From contig OZ022499.1 in the NCBI GenBank assembly GCA_963989385.1, positions 101,726,786 through 101,790,785 on the forward strand: a stretch of 64,000 nucleotides of DNA, given 5' to 3'. Shown one piece after another: positions 42,595 to 53,092 of this stretch (positions are counted from its first letter, which is position 1; the number at the start of each line of letters is the position of its first letter). The notes beneath the pieces were generated by a model, which had not been told where the DNA came from, searched no databases, and was given only the letters and a program-made list of their open reading frames with translations. Source of the stretch: Ctena decussata (taxonomy: Eukaryota; Mollusca; Bivalvia; Lucinida; Lucinidae). The position numbers were made by a program, and so were the translations under genes.

Positions 42595-43905
42595 CTTGTA
42601 CGGATGTAAAACTTCAGCTGCTGCACATCTTTTGTTTTCTAGAGGAACATCTTCCGTATATAGGTTGTTTTGAACGAGGGACTGGAAATCTAACAGAGCA
42701 ACGAAACGCTTGTTTGAAGTCCTTGTAATTGATTCATACCAGTCGTCGATTTCACAAATCTTTTTCGGATCATGTGTTATACCGTTACATAATTTACAAA
42801 ATACATTGGCATAGATTTTCCCAGAAAACACTGGCGCTCGAATAATTTGGCACGCTGTTCTTATATCGTCATCGTATTCTGTCCATTTTCCAGTGATATT
42901 ACACGAATCAATAAGGCCATAATAACAAGTAAACTTGTCCACAGCTATGCCCTCCGGCGGTAAGAACGTTAGTTTACACTTTCTTTGTTTTAAGTCTTCT
43001 AAAGACAAGCTGTCAAATGCCCATGCCTCTTCATCGCATGTCAAATAACTGATCCAATTTAAGGAATCAAAGAATGCATTACATTCCGCATATTCTCTGT
43101 TTAAAAATATCATATCAGCAGAAGGGGAATATACTGGATACAGCGGACCCAAAGGAGAATATGATCTGTTTTCATAATATGTACTATTGTCGAGGCACTT
43201 ATCAACCATGTAGAAACTTCGATAACTATCAGCCCAGAATGTATCACCACCGATTCTAGGTAAAACGCAAACCATTTCATTAGATTTAACAATTTTATCT
43301 TGATCCAGACTCTCAAAGCAACAGTCCATGCGCTCTCCGCATTTACTGTCACAGTAACATGCTTTACAACATGATGTCATGGTAGGAATTTTGGAGTTGA
43401 TTTTAGAGCCATTTATTAAACAGAAATCTGTGAAAGGGCAATGGGCGCTTGCAACTTGGGAAATTCTGTGGATATTGTACTGCATATCAGCATCATCTTC
43501 ATTGTATAAAATTTGCCGTCCTTTCCGCGGATGTGTATTGTAATTGTCAGAACTGATATTCAATGATGCACTAAGCTCCTTACTATGGCTGTAGACTCCG
43601 AACCAATCTTGATCTGTCCATTTCTAAGATGTTTGTTTAAAACTATCGGCTTTGTTAAAAGCAAATTCAGCATATCTAGCTGTTAATTTACCATTAGTTG
43701 GCCGCCTAACCAGCTCAGAAATCTCTACATTATGTTGTATCTGCATTTTCTTACCGTTTCGATTTGGTCTAATATGATGATATTGTTGGTTGTCCTTTAG
43801 TCTAATATTGCCCATTAGTCTGATATTCTCCTGTACAGATATCACGAGATGTAATAGAAGAACACCAAGGATACATGTTTCCATAAAGCTATGAATTATC
43901 TTCAT
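42595..43905 (-). CDS. N-terminal exon of a receptor-like ectodomain gene, with an in-frame stop
   Basis: From ATG at 43903-43905 the frame encodes a signal peptide (MKIIHSFMETCILGVLLLHL). A TAG stop at 43624-43626 interrupts it, and the same frame then continues open. After it comes a somatomedin-B-like cysteine cluster (CCKACYCDSKCGERMDCC), preceded by 'CPFTDFC', and a long cysteine-containing ectodomain with N-glycosylation sites. The upstream splice site is good: ttgttgttttcag|G at 43917, with donor GTAAG at 43996, giving an 80-bp 5' UTR intron. The exon probably ends at AAG|GTAATA (42595); a weaker donor AAA|GTTTTA lies at 42442. SMB domains occur at the N-terminus of many bivalve receptor-like proteins. 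The stop may be a real null allele, a sequencing error or a sign of a pseudogene. Confidence 0.6.
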
Positions 43906-43916
43906 TTTCACAATAC

Positions 43917-43996
43917 CTGAAAACAACAACAAAAAATAAATAATTGCCACACATATTAAATTACAGCATGGTGCGTCAGCCATCGACGAGCCTTAC
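43917..43996 (-). other. 80-bp intron in the receptor-gene 5' leader
   Basis: On the minus strand the donor cactag|gtaaggctc is followed 80 bp later by the acceptor ttgttgttgttttcag. The ATG of the signal peptide lies 12 bases into the next exon. Confidence 0.65.
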
Positions 43997-44220
43997 CTAG
44001 TGGACTGTTAACCATATAAACGGACACACCAAGCTCTGTTTCACTTATACCACGGTACCCAGTGTACAGTAGCCATATTTGGGAACCTAGGGATGGGATT
44101 GTTGTTTGCGAGTGAACAGAAATAACACCAAGTCATATGTTCAGGTCTTTGACAATTTTGCATCCGTTTCAATAAACCCTTGTCAGTGTCTCCACCGTAT
44201 CTCAGTTGCAAAGCCTATCA

Positions 44221-44443
44221 GGGGCCGTATTCATAAAACGACTTAAGTGGTTGCTATGCTGTTGCTAAGGCTGAATTTCTATAAAGGAGATTCCCTACAA
44301 CTATGAAATTTGCTCTGGAGGAACAGTCTTTGTAAGACTGTTCCTCCAGACCAAATTTCATAGTTGTAGGGAATCTCCAACATAGAAATTTACCCTTAGC
44401 AACAGCATAGCAACGACTTAAGTTGCTTTATGAATACGGCCCC
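44221..44443. mobile_element. Palindromic MITE with 'ggggccgtattcataaa' ends
   Basis: The ends ggggccgtattcataaa and ttatgaatacggcccc are inverted repeats. The match continues through 'gacttaag', 'agcaacagcatagcaac' and a central hairpin, 'agactgttcctccaga'. Essentially the whole 223 bp is self-complementary. No convincing target duplication. Confidence 0.85.
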
Positions 44444-44649
44444 AGTCGTCCAAAAAGAAAAAGAAAGAAATCAAGCTTTTAAACCTTTGTAGCATACCTT
44501 TACTGTTTTCCAAAATGCTGCCTTTGAAATGTATGATGCTAATTATTATTAAGTTCGCCAAACAACAATAAAAAGATTGATGCAAAGTATCAATACACAC
44601 GGAAACTTAGTCATATCCTGAGACTGTGGACATACTAAAGTCTGTCGTA

Positions 44650-44850
44650 ACAGACAATGTACCCTCTTGGTATTGCACTTTTCATTTACACCATCGCATG
44701 TGGGTATGTATTCTTTGTACGCCAAACACTTGAAACACTTGAGCCCGTAAGAAAATATCATTTCGACGTCATGTCTACTCTGGGTATTGAACTTTTCATT
44801 TACACCATCGCATGCGGGTCTTTGTACGACGAACATCGCATTCCAGGTGT
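44650..44850. repeat. ~110-bp minisatellite, array E1 (about two units)
   Basis: Units contain 'gggtattgcacttttcattt', 'acaccatcgcatg' and 'cacttgagcccgtaagaaaa'. The same unit recurs in the larger array at 47600-48000. Confidence 0.75.
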
Positions 44851-44938
44851 TTTCAAGTCTAAATTCTTTTTAACCTCAAGTCAGTCAGTAGTACCACAGT
44901 ATTTAGGGTAACTGTGGTAATAAAACACTTACGGAAAT

Positions 44939-45211
44939 ATGCCGGGCCGGGTAGCGCAATCGGTAGGGCACCTGACTCGTAAGTCAGAGGTCCTGGGTTC
45001 GAATCCCGGTCTGGCCACATACTTTCGTTTCTCCTTCCACTTCAAGAAGGGCAGTTGTCAGTTACTGGCGAAAGTATGTGCACTTAGTACTGGTTAACCG
45101 CTTAGGAGGTCTAAGCCTGCCCAGGAATAGTGTGGTTAGGTTAACTGACCGTCCCGACATGACCTTAGTTGTTTACCGTGGACGTTAAGCATCAAATCAA
45201 CCAACCAACCA
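44939..45211 (+). mobile_element. tRNA-derived SINE, copy 2
   Basis: The head has A box 'gtagcgcaatcggtaggg', a cgt anticodon-like loop and B box 'gggttcgaatccc', close to a tRNA-Thr but with a six-base anticodon loop. The body matches 2579-2856 and the tail is (aacc)n. A perfect 12-bp duplication, acttacggaaat, flanks it at 44927-44938 and 45212-45223. Confidence 0.93.
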
Positions 45212-45223
45212 ACTTACGGAAAT

Positions 45224-46628
45224 GTCGCTTATTCTTCACTCGGACAATTTATGAGATCAGATTTGTTTGGAAGTTCTTTTTGTTAATGTGCACAAAAGCT
45301 GAGTTTTGGCTTTTGATACTTGTGGGTGAAACATTTTGTTTTAGGAGTGTCTTTTTTACGCATTCTAACATTCGTTTAGACTCATTTTTTGTCCCTGAGT
45401 TGTTCAATATGGTTTTTGTGGGTGTAGGACATTATTTGACAAAGTTCTCATTTTTTGACCGTTTAAGAATTAAGAATATACCAGTATTCGGTATATTCAT
45501 TATCGGCAGTTACTATACTTGAGCTCGTATCTCAGGACAATAATTATGTCTCGAGCTAGCTGTGAATACCCATAAGCTGATGATTTGTATATATACTTTC
45601 GATTACAATTTTCTTGCCAGGAGTGGCTATAATACGTGTTATGACGGAATATCTGTGTGCCTAGCTTTAGAAAAATCAAGTCTAAAAGGTAAATCTTATA
45701 TGTATTTATTTAGATTATGTTTGGCTAAATAGCCTTGAATAGCAATTGTGACTTCCTGCTTGCCAAACATATTCATTTTAAGGTGTATCGATACAGTATG
45801 TATTTAAGGTGAGTCGATACGATTAATGACCATGCTGCGCATTGTATTACTGCATTATTATGTTTTGTAATTGAAGGAAATAGTTTTTAATACTTATGGA
45901 TGCTGCACAAATGTACGTCTATTTGACGTCGAGCGACGTCAGTTACATTTACATTTTTACGGCGTCAGTACATTTTACATGAGGTTGATTAGTTTCTTTT
46001 GCACGTGGCTTATAGAATAGGATTGATTTGTAATGAAACTAATTACTGACTCGACGTCAATTGACGTCATCCACACGCATCGCATTAGGGTTTATTGTAT
46101 GTACTTAACGGTAACATTTGGTCGTCATACGTTTGATTTGCCTTCACTATACGACGTTATATGGTATGACATCATTGGCGTCGTGACGTCAGATCAAACG
46201 AAATGACCACCAAATGTATGAGTGATATCTGATAAGCTGTTTATTGGATCTATTGTATGGCAGGCGATCATACGCTTAGTTCGAAGAAGTTGAATTAATA
46301 GGCGTGCAAGTTAGAGTTTTGGTAATTGTATGTAATAATGAAAATGTCATTTGTTTTGATCATTTATGTTTTATATGGGATATGTCATGGTAGTACCTGT
46401 TGACGTCAGTATAATTCTTGACAATGTTTTGACGAAGATCCTTCGACGCATATGCGTTGTCGGATCTGCGTTTCTTCATTGGTGGAATTTATAAGCACGA
46501 TTCTTGCTTTTCATCGTGTCGGCGAGTTGTGTCTAGTGACACGGCTGGCATGTGCGCGTTATGCTCAGTATTTACCGAGCGCGTTGCATGGTATTTCCAA
46601 GACAAGCCCAGGTCTTACGTATTGTTAT
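45224..46628. other. Gene-empty stretch with CRE-like words
   Basis: No supported gene. The 117-codon frame at 45169-45522 begins inside the SINE and has no motif. Several TGACGTC(A) words lie at about 45935, 45946, 46050-46070, 46185 and 46402. Confidence 0.4.
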
Positions 46629-46809
46629 TACAGTAGAACTTCATTGGCTCGAAGAGGCTTGGGACTATGAAAATTAGTTCCAGCCAATGGTAGTTCTAGC
46701 CATCCAGGGTTAAGTTCTATATAAAGTGACCTCTAGGGACCAAGGAAAAATTTTCAGCCAGGCAGAGTTAACAAGCCAATAGAGTTCGAGCCATTGAAGT
46801 TCTACTGTA
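46629..46809. mobile_element. TA-flanked MITE, 'cagtagaacttcattggct' family, copy 2
   Basis: Ends cagtagaacttcattggctc and gagccattgaagttctactg, with TA on both sides. Same family as 41785-41969. Confidence 0.85.
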
Positions 46810-47600
46810 TGTTATTATTATGTATTAAGTGTAAGTTCGTTGATTTTAGGCACTTCAAGTCCGACAGTAAATTGTTGGGACAGAGAGCCACTCCTCACCT
46901 GGAAAACACCGCTCCAGGTCCTACTTCACCTGGAAGTACATATCTTCAGGTTGATATCTACCCGGGTTCTCGATCAAACATAACACATCCGATGATAGAA
47001 TCCTAGCAGAGGCGGGCTGATGAAGTGTGGGTTCGATCATGTGAGGACAATCACCGCGGCGTAAAAATATTGTGAATTCATAGAATTCAACAGAATTCTT
47101 CCACCGATACATGTTGTGGAACACAGTTAGGTGTTAGTATCTATCATACAGAGACTGGTCCCTGATGGTGTACAGGGAGTGACTGATCTCGAGGAGCCGG
47201 CAAAGTTTTGAAAGGCCTTATTTGTTTTTAGAGTGTAGGGTTCAGTTTACGTTGGTTTTTTTTATCGTTTGTGTATTTTCAGCCGAGTACGGTTTTAGCG
47301 TCATTCTGTGATGGATTTGCGTAATGTACGCAGATCGACTACAGATTTGAGACAAACATCTTACTTGGGCCAGCGACATGAACTGACATGTGTTGTATAT
47401 CATTGTATATGCGTTAGTTGTTAATTGTATTGTTTGTATATAGAACTTACATTATCATATATACATTTCCAAAATTCTAACGTTGTTAGAGTTTCATTGT
47501 TGATGTTGTACATTGGTTGATAACGCATTAACCGGAAGTCACCCTCCGCCGCCTTGGTGACGCACAAAGGTCTACACTCCGGTGTGGAGTTTTCTGCGAA
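46810..47600. other. Gene-empty stretch
   Basis: No supported gene, tRNA box or inverted repeat. Open frames under 75 codons. Confidence 0.35.
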
Positions 47601-48000
47601 ACAGAACACTTGAAACACTTGAGCCTGTAAGAAAATTTCATTTTTGTTATCATTTCGACGTTATGTCCCTTCTGGGTATTGCACTTTTCATTTACACCAT
47701 CGCATGCGGGTATTCATTGTACGCCGAACACTTGAAACACTTGAGCCCGTAAGAAAATTTCATTTTTGTTATTATTTCGATGTCATCTCCCTTCTGGGTA
47801 TTGCACTTTTCATTTGCACCATCGCATGCGGGTATGCATTGTACACCGAACACTTGAAACAGTGAGCCCGTAAGAAAATATCAGTTTTGTTATCATTTCG
47901 ACGTCATATCCACTCTGGGTATTGCACTTTTCATTTACACCATCGATGCAGGTATTCTTTGTTCGCCGAACACTTGGGGCCCGTAAGAAAATATCAATTT
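47600..48000. repeat. ~121-bp minisatellite, array E2
   Basis: Units start at 'acacttgaaacac' near 47605, 47728, 47850 and 47970 and include 'ttcatttacaccatcgcatg'. Same family as 44650-44850. Confidence 0.85.
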
Positions 48001-48949
48001 TGTTATTAATTTTTATTTAATCCAGCAAAACTCGAATGATGAAAAATTTATTTGCCAACTCAACAAGAATTCCTGGTTCCTAACTATCACACTGGTAAAC
48101 CCGAATAACTGGAAAAAACAAAGCTTCCGAATAAATCTACACTTCACAAAGTCAACCTCAGATAGATAAGCCGGGCTCCTGCCCTGCGTAAACTAATCGA
48201 AAACTAACAATCAGACAGTAAAAGTAAAAAGTATGCAAAGACCAGGAACTGAAACAATCCAAATCCAAATCCAGCCCTCAAACCATAGTTGGAAACAACT
48301 AAGATTACAAATAATCAAGATACAGAGAACATATGGCCAACCGAGTGAGCAGCTTGTTCCCGAAAGGTGGCCTATATAAGTAACAAAATGTCCTTAAAGA
48401 TCCTTAAAGATCATTTTGTTATATTGTCAAATCTCTAGTAATATTAATTCAGTCCACGATTACTAAATTAATACTTTTATTTGAGCATAATATCATGCGA
48501 GTTTTACGATCATCGCCCTTAAACCCATTCAGTCGGCCAGACACCCGTTTCATTAGCTCTCCCACAGACAATACCAATGCTTAGTATGACCAGTTGAATT
48601 AATGTAATTAATCAAGCAAAATGATACAAGCGGGGTCTAGAATTGATTAACTCTTGCTTTTATTTTCTCATTTATTTATTTATTTATTCTTTTTTTGTTT
48701 GTATTGGCCGAAATAAAGCAGAATTCTATTGCCTATCATTTTACTTTTCTATAAACAGTGTAAAGTTCTATGGCGAGACGGTGGACTTAGAATAAATTCG
48801 GGTCACCATTGTAAGCTGGGCTAACTTATTTGAAATACTTTACACCTAATGTTTTTGGTCGGATCAAAGTGGTCCAACATCAAGTGCTTTCTTTTGATGA
48901 CTTAGATTGTGACTACGTCCCCACGTTTGTTTCATAATGATTTTGATAC
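48001..48949. other. Gene-empty stretch
   Basis: No gene. A direct duplication 'aaagatccttaaagat' lies near 48395, and an AT-rich tttattta tract near 48665. Confidence 0.35.
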
Positions 48950-49152
48950 TAGGGTCAAGTCAGGTAAATTCAGACAGCAGGTAAATTCGAACAGTGACAT
49001 TGTTTCCTCTATATGTCAGTTGTTTGGAATTAAATCAGAAATAACTGGGCAAACAGTGAAAATCCTGATGAGACGTCTCATCTAGATTCGCACTGTTTGC
49101 AATGGTATGTCCGAATTTATCCCGCTGTCTGAAGTTACCCGACTCGACCCTA
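48950..49152. mobile_element. MITE, 'tagggtcaagtcaggtaa' family, copy 2
   Basis: Left end tagggtcaagtcaggtaaat, right end gaagttacccgactcgaccc-ta. The interior 'ataactgggcaaacagtgaa' is shared with 17960-18152. Confidence 0.8.
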
Positions 49153-49180
49153 ACTGTACTGTGTCACTAATGAGGTGAAG

Positions 49181-49390
49181 CGTCTGCGAGGCCGTGTGGT
49201 TAGCACTCCCGACTTTGGATCACAGGGTCGCGGGTTTCAGTTCCGCTGGAAGCGAGATCCTCTCCGAACTTAAACGGCGCCTCATCGCACAGGGCCCTTC
49301 GAGTTACCCTCCCTCCCATTGTCCCGATACAATTGATTTTTCTTCGACGTTAAAGAAAGTAGCTTCGAAATACATTTTTGGACATTCTTG
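49181..49390 (+). mobile_element. tRNA-derived SINE head, third type
   Basis: A-box-like 'gccgtgtggttagcactc' and a weak B box 'gcgggtttcagttcc' are followed by a body ending in 'ttcttcgacgttaaagaaag'. No duplication identified. Probably an old SINE. Confidence 0.45.
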
Positions 49391-49949
49391 GTTTAAACAC
49401 TATTTTGTTTGTATAATAATCATATATATAAAGTACAACAAACACAAACAAGTGCAAACAATGCAATAATTATACAAATGGGATTCAGAAGAAAGTCCAG
49501 GGACTTATTTAAATCTGTACCTCAGTCTGCAATAACATAAACTTTCTATATAAACGTGATTGTCATACACGATTTCTATACAAGTTTAGTAAAAAGTTTA
49601 TCAAGATAAGACGCGTTACTTGACTACGCTACTAGAGTAGTGTAGGAAAACTCCACAGGGAATGGAATAACGTGTGCAAAGATTAACGATGTTTAAGAAT
49701 ACGCTTTGTCTATTCGCGGGCTGATTTTGCATAGCAGAATGAGATATCGGAGTTCGATAATGGGTACGGTATAATAAGGATTACAAGGAGTATCGGCGAA
49801 AATGAGAAAATTTATATTGAGACTATTCATTGATTATGTGTTCAACTGAAAACGTTTGTACTGGATAATAAAATTTTGTACAATAATGTATATTAAACGC
49901 CCGTTGCATTTTTGAAAGGGACGTTATTTAGAGCCTAAAGAGTAGAAAA
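49391..49949. other. Gene-empty stretch
   Basis: AT-rich; no gene or repeat that I can support. Confidence 0.35.
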
Positions 49950-50125
49950 TCAGCCACTGCCATTCGCCAAGTCTGATTAGAGTCTCCGCGATGCGCTTAA
50001 AGGGAGCTACCTACATTGACAATGAAGTCTCATCAGACTTGGCGGATGCCCAGGCTGATTTGAGTCTTCGCTTGGCCCACATGCCACTTTGTTTGTTTTG
50101 TTGTGTCGCAGCTCAAATATATATT
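49950..50125. mobile_element. MITE with 'gttttgttgtgtcgcagctc' end
   Basis: Inverted segments 'cgccaagtctgattagagtc' and 'agacttggcg', then 'ctgatttgagtcttcgctt' and the terminal gttttgttgtgtcgcagctc. Family of 16911-17148. Confidence 0.6.
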
Positions 50126-50291
50126 GTCACATTGTTTCTGTCCTTGTTCGTAAAGTTCAAGTAACGCGTCTTATCTCGATAAATGGCGAGAGTTTACAAA
50201 AATGGGGTAAACAGATTTACGCTATTGAGATTTTATATCGTACAATGATAATTTACCTTTTATGTAAAGGTTAGAGGCTATGAATAAAAAT

Positions 50292-50348
50292 CTTCGCAAT
50301 TAAGAACCTGAAGCGAGTGCAGCGAGCGGAGGGTTCTTAATTGCGAAG
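50292..50348. repeat. Hairpin with 17-bp perfect arms
   Basis: cttcgcaattaagaacc (50292-50308) and its exact complement (50332-50348) around a loop rich in gagcga words. Confidence 0.85.
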
Positions 50349-52924
50349 TTTTCTCTTCGTGGCCTCTGGGATGCTGTCACAAAACGGTTTCAGCGAGCCT
50401 GGATGATCAAAAAACGACCTTCAGCTGCAGATGTTGCCCTTTCTCTGCCACCACCATGCCGCCTGACAGGTGTGCCATACTGTTGAGACCTCTCCCAAAA
50501 GGGGACCGGCTATAGTATATTTGCGATTGCCGAAAGCACGAGAGGGGAGTTCCCTACAACTTGCTTGTGGGGTGAGGTTAGGGTCAGTGAATTTCTCCTC
50601 AGAACATTTTGCATTCAGAAGGTTTGCAGGTGCGGTTATATTGCATCTTGTATTCGGCCTACTTATAATATACAGTTTCAATCAAATTCGTAAGCATCAC
50701 CGAGGAAACAGAGCTGATTTGTCAGTCGGAACACCGCTCGGCCGATTCCGTGAATCTACCTCGGATGTATGACGTGGGACTACTTACGTCACACGACTAT
50801 TGTTAGGAACAACGACATAAACAAAGATGGCCACATTGTCGCACCGAGTAAATAATAAAATGAAAAGAAACAAATGTATCATTTGTCTCGGCATCAATAA
50901 TTGACTATTTTGTTTTGAGAGCAGCAAATCATTAAATGAATGTCCGTGCAATAACTGAAAAGGTCGCAGGTCGAGAATTAATTATCGTTCGTAGACATAG
51001 AGAGCTACAGTAGGTGGACAAAAGTATTCGTCACAAAGTGACGTCGCCGTTTAAATCAATGCATTTCCATAATTTAAAAAAAATACTGTCGCAAAGTGCT
51101 TGAAGACAATGTAATGAATTTTACAGGGATAAAAAGCGATTTGAAAACAGCGATATAAAATGAAATATTAAGATTGTTCTGTGATTTCAACTGATTGAAA
51201 TGAATGTAAAAGTTTTAAAATCATGATCCCCATTGACGTTAACGTTAACGTCATCGAAAAATGGAAGTTTTTGTCTTCCTTTCATTTAAAACTGTTGGTA
51301 CAAGTAAATAGCAATAGAATCGAATTTCTTGTTAAGCTAGTTTATTGCGTAAATCATTTTGCATATACCTGGTGAAAACAGTGTGGTGATTACTGTCCTA
51401 GTTTTACGATAATAATTTTTACAAAATTTGTGTAAATGCATTGATTTAAACGGCAACGTCACTTTTTGATGAATACTTCTGTCCACCTTCTGTATGCCTT
51501 CAGCGCATACTTGTTCCGGCGAAAAAAATGTTGCATTTTGCAACAAAGGTCTGATTCACGGTATTGGCCGAGCGGTGCTTCGATTGCTGATTTGTTTGTC
51601 AGTTTAAGCAGACTGGTTGAGTTTCAACTTCCAAACCATCAAAAACTACTACCGGTATATCGATCCGTCGGCGAGTCTCATTAGGCGGTTGGAACCGCCA
51701 ACTTTATGCGTAGGTTAGGTCTGATACATGTATCACCGTTATCTAGTTGCGAACCACGCAGACTGAAAACTTCTTTTCACATTTTCTGCTGACCAAAGAC
51801 CCCCTTTGGGAATTTAAACGCCTTTGCCTAATTTGGAACTGCTGCGATATTAATGAATGAAGAGTTAACATATGTTTTCAGAATTTGAATTTGTCGGAAA
51901 GGTAATTTTTAAAAGTCTGTCGTCATATCAATATATCTGACTTAAAACAAAATTTAGGTTAAACTGAAGCATCTGAATAAATCAACTCTCGGTAAGCTTT
52001 CATTTACATAATAATTTGAAACACTAATATCTGCCTTCAGATATTTAGTTCATACGGCATTAAAGAAGAACTAGCAGTTATGTGTTTGATATGTCTCGTC
52101 CCTTTAAGGTTATCTTTTAAAGAATTTGAATTCAGTTAAGTAAGTGCTAGTTATGAAACGCTGTGCCTTATATGGTTACGAACAAAGAGACCCCCACCCC
52201 GCCCCCTCAGCTGACAGCCTGCAAGGCGTGGAAACTGGCACACACATAGGGCCTATATAGTTATTAAATCACAGTGCTTCGACAAGACGCGTGACAAATT
52301 CGTTTTCACACCCTGCGACAGGCGTATCAAGACAGTGTCACAATTTTTGGGTAAACCTATGCAATGGCACTTTGACCACCGCAGTAAAGAAGAAAATTAT
52401 AATGGAATGAAAATATGTTACGGCCAATTCTATGCTTGCCCGAAACAGTGCGCGCCACTTTTCCGCTTTCGATAAATGTCTTCTTACATTTGCATTGGCC
52501 CTATTTCATTCTAAAAACTTAAGCCTTTCGAGCTGAAGTGAAGATTGACTACACTACACATGTCGGGTACATGTTTACAGTGCATAAAAGCAGAATGCAC
52601 TAAAATGTTATAAAGCACATGCATCAGAAGCTAAAACTTTTAAAGTTAAACCCGTTACTATTGTGTTTGGCAGGTGCCAGATCGAAACGCTGTATGCCAA
52701 GGCATTGTGCTAGATGGTGGCGTTTCGCGAGTGGCAGCTCAATTACTAAATATCCACCCAAACGTGCCAGATCGGGCCGAAGCCAAACAAAACGTATTTT
52801 GCCTTTGCAGCTTGCCTTCCACCTAATGTAAATGCGAAAAAAAAAAACCCCGAAATATATAGGCCTATGCATCAAGTGCCACAAGCATTAAACGCCTAGG
52901 AGGCGGCGTCGTGTGATAATTAAG
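50349..52924. other. Gene-empty stretch
   Basis: About 2.6 kb in which I find no defensible gene. Frames of 86-100 codons near 50421-50772 and 52619-52884 overlap on opposite strands and have no motif. Confidence 0.35.
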
Positions 52925-53085
52925 GAATGAATTTCATTTTTTTCTGATGTTTATCGAAGTATAAACTACATTGGGTCGCGTGCAAAGTAAGTGAGCCCGA
53001 AGGGGTTCGTGTAAACTTTGCTAGCAGCCCAACGTAGTTTATATTTCGATACATACCAGAAACAAATTAAGTTCATTGCTTATAT
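52925..53085. mobile_element. Imperfect inverted-repeat element
   Basis: 'aatgaatttcattttttctg ... gtataaactacattggg' faces 'cccaacgtagtttatatttc ... aattaagttcatt'. Arms about 50 bp; MITE-like. Confidence 0.55.
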
Positions 53086-53092
53086 TTACATT

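Noticed and set aside
44939..45015. Possible tRNA-Thr(CGT) gene
   Set aside because: The anticodon loop has six bases, the unit is joined to a SINE body, and a 12-bp duplication flanks the whole; it is a SINE head.
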